From Flavobacteriales bacterium (GTDB taxonomy: Bacteria; Bacteroidota; Bacteroidia; Flavobacteriales; BACL11): DNA of 35,160 nucleotides. The stretch is taken from NCBI GenBank assembly GCA_002696275.1, contig NZRO01000051.1, positions 28,544-63,703 on the forward strand, read 5' to 3'. The notes under the pieces are model-generated. The model was not told the DNA's origin and did no database searches. It was given only the letters and a program-made list of their open reading frames with translations. Positions 26,898 through 33,450 of the stretch are shown here, piece by piece (positions within the stretch are counted from its first letter, which is position 1; each line of letters opens with the position of its first letter). Made by a program: the position numbers and the translations under genes.

Positions 26898-27634
26898 GAC
26901 AGTATTAAATCTGTTAAGATGAAATTAAAAATTAAAATAAAGATACTACTATATACTACTGCTTTGGTGCTAGAAATTCCAACATTTATTGCACCTCCTT
27001 GGGTGTGATATCCAAAATATGACGAAACCGAAGTGATTAAAAATGCAAATACAACAGTTTTAATAATAGAATAGCTAACATAAAATGGAATGAACTCATA
27101 TTGTAGACCTTGAATAAAATCAGATGTTAGGACCCCTACAGATTGCCCCCCAAAAAGTCCTCCAATAATTCCAATGGAAACACTTAGAATTATTAGAATT
27201 GGGAACGAAATTATTGATGCAATTATCTTAGGAAGCACTAAAAATGAAGCAGAATTAATTCCCATAATTTCCAGGGCGTCAATTTGTTCTGTTACTCTCA
27301 TTGTACCTATTTCAGATGATATATTAGATCCTATTTTACCCGCTAAAATTAATCCAATCATTGTAGGGGAGAATTCAAGAATTAAAGCGTCTCTCGTTAC
27401 AAGTCCAATTAAATATTTCGGAATCAAAGGATCCTCAATATTTAGGTATTGTTGTATAGTAATTACAGCTCCAATAAAAAACGATATTATTATAACTATT
27501 CCAACAGAATCTAGCCCAATCTTGTGAATTTCTAACTTTAATTGTCTGAAAAACATACTGTATTTTTCGGGTTTACTCATTACTTTTTTCATCATAATGA
27601 AATAGTCTCCAAGATTTTTTAGTGATTTTATCAT
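26894..27634 (-). CDS. mlaE: MlaE-type phospholipid ABC transporter permease
   Basis: The 246-residue inner-membrane protein has the MlaE/DUF140 core: SFFIGAVITIQQYLN, LGLILAGKIGSNISSEIGTM-type sequence (here IGLILAGKIGSNIS), ISREIGTM-equivalent SSEIGTMRVTEQIDAL, and a C-terminal run of TM helices including GGAINVGISSTKAVV. It partners the ATPase encoded next. It is the first gene of the minus run reaching mfd, and lies 78 bp from a divergent small lipoprotein gene. I found no exact TAnnTTTG in that gap for this strand. Confidence 0.92.
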   Translation of the reverse strand: MIKSLKNLGDYFIMMKKVMSKPEKYSMFFRQLKLEIHKIGLDSVGIVIIISFFIGAVITIQQYLNIEDPLIPKYLIGLVTRDALILEFSPTMIGLILAGKIGSNISSEIGTMRVTEQIDALEIMGINSASFLVLPKIIASIISFPILIILSVSIGIIGGLFGGQSVGVLTSDFIQGLQYEFIPFYVSYSIIKTVVFAFLITSVSSYFGYHTQGGAINVGISSTKAVVYSSIFILIFNFILTDLILS

Positions 27635-27669
27635 TGAGGCTAAAAGTAAGAAGATTTTTCAAAAGAATA

Positions 27670-27703
27670 TTGTCATTCATGTTTGATATTTTACTTATTT
27701 TTG
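27670..27703 (+). promoter_or_regulatory. promoter for the small lipoprotein gene
   Basis: TTG (27670-27672) is followed after 23 bases by TATTTTTG (27696-27703), an exact TAnnTTTG match and within the N17-23 spacing known for Bacteroidota. It ends 9 bases before the ATG at 27713, so the transcript would be nearly leaderless. Confidence 0.45.
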
Positions 27704-27712
27704 AACCTATAT

Positions 27713-27850
27713 ATGAAAACTAATTTTTTTTTTCTAATTTTTTTCTTAATAATAATTACTTTGTCATCTTGTAAAGTTTTAAAAAAGAATGATTGTGATT
27801 GTCCTAATTTTGGTATGAAGGAAAATGCATCTGTAAAAACTAATTCTTAA
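27713..27850 (+). CDS. 45-residue lipoprotein with DCDCP motif
   Basis: ATG at 27713 opens a 45-codon frame (MKTNFFFLIF...) with a Lys/Asn N-region, a 15-residue hydrophobic stretch and lipobox TLSSC (Cys20), then a short Lys-rich segment and NDCDCPNFGMKE. A signal this well formed and a matching promoter make it a real gene despite its length. Very short lipoproteins ending in a DCP-type motif are, as I recall, frequent in Flavobacteriia, but no function is known to me. Cys28 and Cys30 in CDC could bind metal or form a disulfide; the next plus-strand gene is a metal exporter, so a metal-related role is conceivable but speculative. Confidence 0.75.
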   Translation: MKTNFFFLIFFLIIITLSSCKVLKKNDCDCPNFGMKENASVKTNS

Positions 27851-27875
27851 ATTCACCTAATTTATTCTAAAAAAT

Positions 27876-27883
27876 TAAATTTG
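27876..27883 (+). promoter_or_regulatory. distal -7 element upstream of the ArsP_2 transporter
   Basis: TAAATTTG matches TAnnTTTG exactly, 26 bases after the lipoprotein stop. It would give a leader of about 95-100 nt before the ATG at 27987. No good -33 TTG is visible. Confidence 0.35.
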
Positions 27884-27928
27884 CACTTTTAAGAATTTAT
27901 TTATTATAAAGTTTGTATAAATTAATGA

Positions 27929-27956
27929 TTGTTTGATGTTACTGCAACTATTTTTG
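27929..27956 (+). promoter_or_regulatory. proximal promoter of the ArsP_2 transporter
   Basis: TTG (27929-27931), 17 bases, then TATTTTTG (27949-27956), an exact -7 match at consensus spacing. It lies 30 bases before the ATG at 27987. With the distal element this gives two candidate starts for the gene. Confidence 0.45.
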
Positions 27957-27986
27957 AAAAAAAATAATTATAATTGATATAAAAAT

Positions 27987-29099
27987 ATGGAATTTGATTT
28001 TTGGTCATTTACTTTAGAAAATTTTAAAGCAGCGGGATCTATTGGAGGATATGTATCTATTTCAATAATTGGTTTCGCTTTAATTAGTTTAATAGCTAAA
28101 AAAAGATACAATAGAGAAACTAGACATATTGGGCCTAAATGGACACATCCTATTATTGGGTCTTTATTAGGAGCAATTCCAGGGTGCGGCGCAACAATTG
28201 TTGTATCTTCATTGTATAAAAATAGAAAAATATCCTTTGGAGGTTTATTTGCTACTTTTATAAGTACTTTAGGTGAAGGTTCATTTGTTTTATTAGGAGC
28301 CTCAGGCGAGGCCCCTGATGTTGAGGCTAATTTTTATGCTTATTTAACAATTACTGTTGTTGGATTCATTGCAGGTATTGTATTTGGTTATATATGCGAT
28401 ATATTTGGATATAGTGCTGATTTTAAAAATAATCAACAGAATATAGAAAAGAATGAAAATACTCAAACGCAAAAATATACTTTTGCGCGAATATTTATTG
28501 AAAAAATAGGATTTTATTCCATAATAATAATGTCTATCTTTTTAGCTCCAACTTCAATATTGGCATTATGGGGAAGTGAGATTGCATCCATCTCAAGTAT
28601 AACTGATTGGGTTACGTTATCTCTTACAGTTACTTGTATAATTTTTTATTGTGTAAGTAGATTTATTCATCAACACCTGGACCTTTGTGGTGGTGATGAT
28701 TTTAAATCAACTACATTACACGCGATTATAGATGTTGCAATGGTAGTAACATATGTATTTATTGGTTTGTTTGTAGCTAATTATATTATTGATGTATTGG
28801 TTGGTGAGAAGACATTTATTTCATGGATGAAATCTTCAAGCTATTATTTAATATTAATAGCTGCTTTAATAGGAGTTATGCCTGGATGTGGAGGATTGAT
28901 TGTAGTAGCTGTTACTTACATGGGAAACCCTGAAATTTTTCCAATGGCTGCATTAATATCAGCTGCAATTGCAAGTAGTGGTGATGGAATTTTTCCATTA
29001 ATAGCAGATAATAGAAAAGACGGGTTAATTGTTTCTGCGGGAGGATTAATAGTTGCTCTGATTGTAGGATACATAGCTCTATTTCTAGGGTTCAATTAA
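27987..29099 (+). CDS. ArsP_2-type ten-TM putative metal exporter (putative manganese transporter)
   Basis: The 370-residue membrane protein has about ten TM helices in two similar halves. Each half carries IPGCG/MPGCG (residues 64-68 and 298-302) followed about 30 residues later by a short acidic-glycine motif (STLGEGSF at 93-100, ASSGDGIF at 329-336). This PGCG/GDG pattern is that of the ArsP_2 family (PF11449), annotated as arsenic/heavy-metal or putative manganese exporters. HQHLDLCGGDD (228-238) in the linker after TM6 is a further possible metal site. Substrate cannot be read directly. It may be transcribed from either of two upstream promoters and is followed 17 bp later by an SprT-like gene. 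No Mn2+ (yybP-ykoY) riboswitch is recognisable in the leader. Confidence 0.8.
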   Translation: MEFDFWSFTLENFKAAGSIGGYVSISIIGFALISLIAKKRYNRETRHIGPKWTHPIIGSLLGAIPGCGATIVVSSLYKNRKISFGGLFATFISTLGEGSFVLLGASGEAPDVEANFYAYLTITVVGFIAGIVFGYICDIFGYSADFKNNQQNIEKNENTQTQKYTFARIFIEKIGFYSIIIMSIFLAPTSILALWGSEIASISSITDWVTLSLTVTCIIFYCVSRFIHQHLDLCGGDDFKSTTLHAIIDVAMVVTYVFIGLFVANYIIDVLVGEKTFISWMKSSSYYLILIAALIGVMPGCGGLIVVAVTYMGNPEIFPMAALISAAIASSGDGIFPLIADNRKDGLIVSAGGLIVALIVGYIALFLGFN

Positions 29100-29116
29100 A
29101 TAAAGATTACATATAA

Positions 29117-29698
29117 TTGTATTTAAAGTATTTAAATAGAAAATCGGAAGATCAGATTCTTAAGTGGGAAAAAGATTTTTGTGTAACAATAGAAGTTTCT
29201 AGGCCATGTAGAACTAGATTAGGTGTTTTTATTCCTAAAAATAATGGTAAAAATTTAATAAAAATAAATCAAGATTTAAATCAATATTCTTTTTTGATAA
29301 CATTAGTTCATGAGTTGGCTCATGCAAGTATTTGGACTAAGTTTGGTAGTATGGTAAAACCTCACGGTGATGAATGGAAGAAAGAATTCCAGAAAATGAT
29401 GCTTAGATTTCTTAATCCTGAATATTTTCCGGAAGATATTCTTAAAGCTCTTTCACGTCATATGATAAATCCTAAGGCTACAACAGTTAGAGATATTAAA
29501 TTAACAGAAATTCTAATGAGTTATAATGATCAAGAAGTTATTACAATTAACTCCTTAGAGAATGGTGTTTGTTTTAAGACCTCAGACGGAAGAGAATTTA
29601 GGAAAATAAAAAAGATGCGTAAGAATTATAAGTGTATAGAATTAAAATCTGATAAGATCTATCGATTCTCTCCGTTGGCAGTGGTATTCCCTTTGTAA
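29117..29698 (+). CDS. SprT-like zinc metalloprotein, TTG start
   Basis: The 193-residue protein has the SprT-like fold with zinc-protease motif HELAH (His65, Glu66, His69) and a downstream His83 in KPHGDEW as third ligand. SprT-family bacterial members lack a well-defined biochemical function; eukaryotic relatives (Spartan) cleave DNA-protein crosslinks. The C-terminal part (about 130-193), KTSDGREFRKIKKMRKNYKC, resembles the basic C-terminal domain of the family but lacks its four-Cys zinc ribbon. The frame follows an in-frame TAA and opens with TTG; the next Met is residue 79, beyond the active site, so TTG is the probable start. It lies 17 bp after the exporter. Confidence 0.85.
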   Translation: MYLKYLNRKSEDQILKWEKDFCVTIEVSRPCRTRLGVFIPKNNGKNLIKINQDLNQYSFLITLVHELAHASIWTKFGSMVKPHGDEWKKEFQKMMLRFLNPEYFPEDILKALSRHMINPKATTVRDIKLTEILMSYNDQEVITINSLENGVCFKTSDGREFRKIKKMRKNYKCIELKSDKIYRFSPLAVVFPL

Positions 29699-29708
29699 AC
29701 AATTTTTA

Positions 29709-29716
29709 TATCTTTG
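29709..29716 (+). promoter_or_regulatory. -7 element for the sulfotransferase-manC pair
   Basis: TATCTTTG matches TAnnTTTG exactly, in the 25-bp gap after the SprT-like gene. It ends only 7 bases before the ATG at 29724, which predicts a leaderless transcript. The nearest upstream TTG (29693-29695) is 13 bases away, short for a -33 box. Confidence 0.4.
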
Positions 29717-29723
29717 CTTTCTG

Positions 29724-30545
29724 ATGAGAAAGAAAGAGAAATTTAGTTTATTTCATTCTATTAAGAGAAGGATATATTTCTTTGTTATTAGAATTCTACG
29801 TTTTTTTACTTATCTAAAAAACGCTCATAAATCACCACAATATTTATTTATTTTAAGTCCACCTTATTGCGGGTCTACAATGTTGAATCAACTTTTGTCA
29901 TCATCAAAAAATGTAAGTTGCAATAATTACTTAGGAACAAGAGAAGGTCAATTATTACCTGGAGTAAAACATTTTATGTTTAAAAAAGATAGGTGGAGAC
30001 CAGAAGTTAAATATCCTTGGGAAGAAGTAAAAAAAATATGGTTAAGATATTGGGATTATTCAAAGCCAATTTTCATGGACAAAAGTATTCCTAATATTAT
30101 GAGAGCAGATGAAATTCAGAAAGTTTTTCAACCTATTAAATATATGTGTATGGTTCGTAATCCTTATGCTCAGGTAGAAGGAATTATGAGAAGAAATCGA
30201 CAGGATGCAAAATCTGCTGCAGAATTTGCGATAAAATGTTTAAGGTTTCAAAGTAAGAATAAGTCTAGAAATAATTCTTTATTCTTTACTTATGAAGATC
30301 TTTGTGACAATGGAGAGGAAGTACTTCAAAGAATGATTGAATTTATTCCAGAGTTAAGTGACATTAATATCAATATTGAGTATACTTCACATAATTTTAA
30401 AACAAAAGGTAAGATGAGAATGACAAATCTGAATTGTGAAAAAATTTCTAAAATTTCGGATGGTGATATGAGAATAATAAACACTGTTTTTAAACAAGAA
30501 AAAGCTCTTTTGAGCTTATTTAATTATAAAATTATTGAAAGATGA
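29724..30545 (+). CDS. sulfotransferase family protein
   Basis: The 273-residue protein has a basic, partly hydrophobic N-terminus (about 1-35) and then the sulfotransferase core: the 5'-phosphosulfate loop ILSPPYCGSTMLNQLL (43-58) and the 3'-phosphate motif VRNPYAQVEG (144-153, Arg145). These bind PAPS, the sulfuryl donor. The acceptor is unknown; the next gene, overlapping by 4 bp, makes GDP-mannose, so an exported or surface mannose/fucose-containing glycan or glycolipid is the natural guess. Without that partner I would call it only a general PAPS-dependent sulfotransferase. Residues 16-30 could be a membrane association helix. Confidence 0.82.
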   Translation: MRKKEKFSLFHSIKRRIYFFVIRILRFFTYLKNAHKSPQYLFILSPPYCGSTMLNQLLSSSKNVSCNNYLGTREGQLLPGVKHFMFKKDRWRPEVKYPWEEVKKIWLRYWDYSKPIFMDKSIPNIMRADEIQKVFQPIKYMCMVRNPYAQVEGIMRRNRQDAKSAAEFAIKCLRFQSKNKSRNNSLFFTYEDLCDNGEEVLQRMIEFIPELSDININIEYTSHNFKTKGKMRMTNLNCEKISKISDGDMRIINTVFKQEKALLSLFNYKIIER

Positions 30546-31630
30546 TAAATAATAATTATGCTGTAATAATGGCCGGAGGAGTCGGTAGTAGATTTTGGCC
30601 AATGAGTACCTCTAAAATGCCAAAACAATTTCTCGATGTATTAGGAACAGGAGAAAGCCTGCTTCAACAAACTTTTAGAAGATTAAGTAAAATATGTCCA
30701 AATTCTCAGATTCTCATTTTAACGAATAATGATTATAAAGATATTTGTATTGATCAGTTGTCAGGAATAAAAAAGGAGAATATTTTATGTGAACCAGCAA
30801 GGAGAAATACCGCTCCTTGTATAGCTTACGCTAGTTTTAAGATTCAGAAAATGAACCCTAATGCAAATATTATTGTTGCTCCCTCAGACCATTTGATAAC
30901 GAATGAAGCAGAATTCGAACGAATAGTGAAAGAATGTTTAGATGTTAGTGCTATGAAAGATTGTTTAATTACATTGGGGATTAAACCAAGTCGTGCTGAA
31001 ACTGGATATGGTTACATACAGTTTTCTGAGGAAAATGACGCTATTAATAATGTTATTAAGAAGGTAAAAACATTTACTGAGAAGCCGACTCTCGAATTAG
31101 CAGAACAATTTTTGGAAAGTGGAGATTTTCTATGGAATTCCGGAATGTTTATTTGGTCTGTTGGTACTATTGTTAGGTCTTTTAAGAACCTTTTACCTGA
31201 AATGTATGATATGTTTATAGAAGGTGATGGTGTTTGGAATACAATTAAAGAGTCAGAATTTATTAATAATATTTTTCCAAGTTGTAAAAATATAAGCATT
31301 GATTATGGAATAATGGAAAAGAGTAAGAGTGTATATGTTTATCCATCAGAATTTGGTTGGAGTGACTTGGGGACTTGGGGCTCTTTGACAAGTCATGTTG
31401 ATTCAGACATAGCTAATAATTGCTTAATATCAAAGAATGTTTTATTATATAATTCAGAAAGTAATATTGTAAGAATTTCGGATAAAAAAATTGGTGTTAT
31501 TCAAGGACTGGAAGGATATATTATTGTGGACACAGAACACGCATTACTTATTTGTAAGAAAGAAGAAGAACAAAAGATAAAACAAATAGTAGCTGATGTC
31601 AAATTTAATTTAGGAGATGAATTTGTTTAG
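30542..31630 (+). CDS. manC: mannose-1-phosphate guanylyltransferase
   Basis: The 362-residue nucleotidyltransferase makes GDP-mannose from mannose 1-phosphate and GTP. It has the pyrophosphorylase signature IMAGGVGSRFWPMS (9-22) with the activating Lys in KMPKQFLD, plus NTAPCIAY, VAPSDHL, ETGYGYIQ, TEKP and FLWNSGMFIW, and ends in DYGIMEKSK and GWSDLGTWGSL. The C-terminal phosphomannose-isomerase domain of bifunctional ManC/AlgA is absent, so it is the single-function type. The start overlaps the sulfotransferase stop (ATGA). GDP-mannose feeds O-antigen, capsule or GDP-fucose synthesis. Confidence 0.95.
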   Translation: MINNNYAVIMAGGVGSRFWPMSTSKMPKQFLDVLGTGESLLQQTFRRLSKICPNSQILILTNNDYKDICIDQLSGIKKENILCEPARRNTAPCIAYASFKIQKMNPNANIIVAPSDHLITNEAEFERIVKECLDVSAMKDCLITLGIKPSRAETGYGYIQFSEENDAINNVIKKVKTFTEKPTLELAEQFLESGDFLWNSGMFIWSVGTIVRSFKNLLPEMYDMFIEGDGVWNTIKESEFINNIFPSCKNISIDYGIMEKSKSVYVYPSEFGWSDLGTWGSLTSHVDSDIANNCLISKNVLLYNSESNIVRISDKKIGVIQGLEGYIIVDTEHALLICKKEEEQKIKQIVADVKFNLGDEFV

Positions 31631-31805
31631 AGTAAATAGAATAGATATAGTATTCAATAGATTTTGTATAAAAGGGAAATTTTAAAACATATCTTACAAA
31701 AAATATTATAAAAAATTTTTATATTTTGTTTTTTTTTATATAATTGTACTCATGAAAAGGTTAATGATTATTACCTTAAATATAATCAAATTTTAAATAT
31801 TTTTT

Positions 31806-32855
31806 ATGAAAAGAATTTTATATTTTTTATCAGCTGTTCTTTTGTATTCATGTGGTACTACAACTGAAACACTTTCTGTATTAGAAATTAAAGGATGTAC
31901 TGATAAAAATGCGATTAATTATAATCCCAATGCAAATAAAAATGACGGGACTTGTAAATTCGATAAGGTAATTACAGATTACAACATTTCTGTTAATGAT
32001 TTAATGAGTCTTAAGAAAGGTATGACTAAAAATGAGGTTTTGGTAGTAACAAAGCTTTTTCCATATGAAATATATCATAATGTAGACAATTGTGAAATCC
32101 ATGTTTATAATTATAGTACTTTGTTAAGAGAATTTGAGTCGGATTTACAACACAAAAAGGCAGGATTAAAAACTGGTGAAGATATATATAGTAATGAAAG
32201 GAAACAAGTATTATTATATTATAGAGGAGGATTATTAGATAATGTAATTACAGAACAAGCAAAATCTTCTATTGTTAACGATGTTTTATGTTTTAATAAA
32301 ACTATTTCTGAATCTTGTAATACAGATGAAACATATATAAAATGTTTAGGTTGTACAGATGATGAGGCTTTAAATTATAACGAATCTGCAAATTTAGATG
32401 ATGGTAGTTGTGAATACCCTGTTATACTTGGCTGTACAGATCCAGAAGCGTTGAATTATAATCCAGATGCTGTTGAAGATAATTTAAGTTGTGAATATTG
32501 TCCTTGTGATTATAAGCCAAATCCAAATTATGATCCAAAAAGAAATTGTGAAAAAAGATGTATCCCAGAGTTTGACTTTGTTGGTGGGTGTATGGATGCA
32601 TCAGCATTAAATTATAACCCTGAAGCGAATAAAGATGATGGTTCTTGTGCATATTGTCCTTGTGATACAGAAGAATATTATTATGTTGTTAATGAAGGCA
32701 ATTGTGAAGGGGATCCATGTATAAAGATTATGAGAGATTCAGAAGAAAAGGTTGAGATATCTGTGAAAGACTGTACTCTTTGTGATGTTCTAGATTTAAA
32801 TGGGAAAATAGGCATAGAATTGAAAACTACTGGTGAGATAATTGATAATAAATAA
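31806..32855 (+). CDS. lipoprotein with four GCTD repeats around a BamE/SmpA-like domain, unknown function
   Basis: The 349-residue protein has a lipobox LLYSC (Cys16). A 23-residue repeat beginning GC(T/M)D, with NYNP in the middle and DDGSC near the end, occurs at residues 30-52, 182-204, 209-231 and 261-283. Between repeat 1 and repeats 2-4 lies a separate domain (about 62-165) starting LKKGMTKNEV, which resembles SmpA/BamE-type folds and matches the domain of the next gene. Cys-rich spacers (CPCDYKPNPN, CPCDTEE) follow repeats 3 and 4, probably disulfide-bonded. The Asp/Asn-rich repeat resembles short calcium-binding or structural modules found in many secreted Bacteroidota proteins. A final 65-residue C-terminal part is unrecognised. 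Followed 10 bp later by its partner. Function unknown. Confidence 0.85.
   Translation: MKRILYFLSAVLLYSCGTTTETLSVLEIKGCTDKNAINYNPNANKNDGTCKFDKVITDYNISVNDLMSLKKGMTKNEVLVVTKLFPYEIYHNVDNCEIHVYNYSTLLREFESDLQHKKAGLKTGEDIYSNERKQVLLYYRGGLLDNVITEQAKSSIVNDVLCFNKTISESCNTDETYIKCLGCTDDEALNYNESANLDDGSCEYPVILGCTDPEALNYNPDAVEDNLSCEYCPCDYKPNPNYDPKRNCEKRCIPEFDFVGGCMDASALNYNPEANKDDGSCAYCPCDTEEYYYVVNEGNCEGDPCIKIMRDSEEKVEISVKDCTLCDVLDLNGKIGIELKTTGEIIDNK
31893..31961 (+). repeat. GCTD repeat 1
   Basis: Codes for residues 30-52, GCTDKNAINYNPNANKNDG then TCKF. It is separated from the other three copies by the BamE/SmpA-like domain. Confidence 0.85.
32349..32417 (+). repeat. GCTD repeat 2
   Basis: Codes for residues 182-204, with GCTD, ALNYNESAN and LDDGSCEY. 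It is 23 codons long like the other copies. Confidence 0.85.
32430..32498 (+). repeat. GCTD repeat 3
   Basis: Codes for residues 209-231, with GCTDPEALNYNPDA and LSCEY. The usual DDG is replaced by EDN-L, the most diverged of the four at its end. Confidence 0.85.
32586..32654 (+). repeat. GCTD repeat 4
   Basis: Codes for residues 261-283, with GCMDASALNYNPEAN and KDDGSCAY. Thr is replaced by Met in the opening motif. Confidence 0.85.
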
Positions 32856-32865
32856 AAATAAAACA

Positions 32866-33399
32866 ATGAAAAAAATTAAGAATATATTATTACTAATAGG
32901 AGTGTTTGTTGTGTCAATTACTAGCGCACAAAAAATACAAAAGGAACATTTTACTACAATTGATAAATTATTTTATGTAGAGTTAGGTATGACTTCAAAT
33001 GAAGTACAATCAACTCTTGGTGTTGATCCGTTTGATTTTTATCAAAATTTGTCAGAAGGAGAAATGATTGTAGAATACAGGTATTTACATAAAAAGTTAG
33101 AGATTAAATCAAAAGATAATAACTATGTTAAATCTAAAGGAGAGGACTATTACACAGAGCCTTCATCAATTTATTGTACATATGACAAAGAAGGAAAGTT
33201 AATTGCTTATTATACTGATGCAGGTAAAAATAATAGTGAAGATGCTTATATTTGGGAAAATACTATAATTAAATATAATTCAAATCCTGATTGTAGTAGT
33301 ACTTGTATTGTTTTAAAGGAGGATGTAACTTCCCGGGAAGTTTCAATTGAGAATAAAGATAAAGACAATAAAAAGAAAAATAAATTCTTGAGAAAATAA
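32866..33399 (+). CDS. exported protein sharing the GMTxNEV domain of the preceding gene, unknown function
   Basis: I start the gene at the ATG at 32866 (MKKIKNILLL), because it opens a clean signal peptide (1-22, ending ITSAQ); the earlier ATG at 32842 overlaps the upstream gene and puts charged residues before it. The 177-residue product has one domain (about 30-135) with LGMTSNEV, PFDFYQN, YRYLHKKLE, KGEDYY and YTDAGK, which aligns line by line with residues 62-150 of the preceding lipoprotein. GMTxxEV is the opening of SmpA/BamE-like folds, where it precedes the first helix. The C-terminus is very Lys-rich. Function unknown; a terminator follows. Confidence 0.82.
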   Translation: MKKIKNILLLIGVFVVSITSAQKIQKEHFTTIDKLFYVELGMTSNEVQSTLGVDPFDFYQNLSEGEMIVEYRYLHKKLEIKSKDNNYVKSKGEDYYTEPSSIYCTYDKEGKLIAYYTDAGKNNSEDAYIWENTIIKYNSNPDCSSTCIVLKEDVTSREVSIENKDKDNKKKNKFLRK

Positions 33400-33421
33400 A
33401 TTTCAAGAAAAAATCTTCAAT

Positions 33422-33449
33422 AAAAAACCGAGATTAATCTCGGTTTTTT
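33422..33449. terminator. bidirectional terminator between the secreted pair and fumC
   Basis: The perfect palindrome CCGAGATTAATCTCGG is flanked by six A on the left and a T run on the right, giving a 12-pair hairpin with loop TTAA. It lies in a 51-bp gap between convergent genes. Confidence 0.88.
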
Positions 33450-33450
33450 T

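Noticed and set aside
27884-27986. A possible Mn2+ (yybP-ykoY) riboswitch before the ArsP_2 exporter.
   Set aside because: The leader is AT-rich, without the conserved loops or a GC-containing terminator stem.
31703-31729. An AT-only palindrome (ATATTATAAAAAATTTTTATAT region) after manC.
   Set aside because: It has no GC pairs, so a stable terminator is unlikely; in such AT-rich DNA it is expected by chance.
31752-31796. A 14-codon frame (MKRLMIITLNIIKF) just before the GCTD-repeat lipoprotein.
   Set aside because: Too short to support, without a promoter match or lipobox; a leader peptide is possible but cannot be shown.
32842-32865. An earlier start (MIINKNKT) for the 177-residue secreted protein.
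   Set aside because: It overlaps the preceding gene and spoils the signal peptide; the ATG at 32866 gives a standard one.
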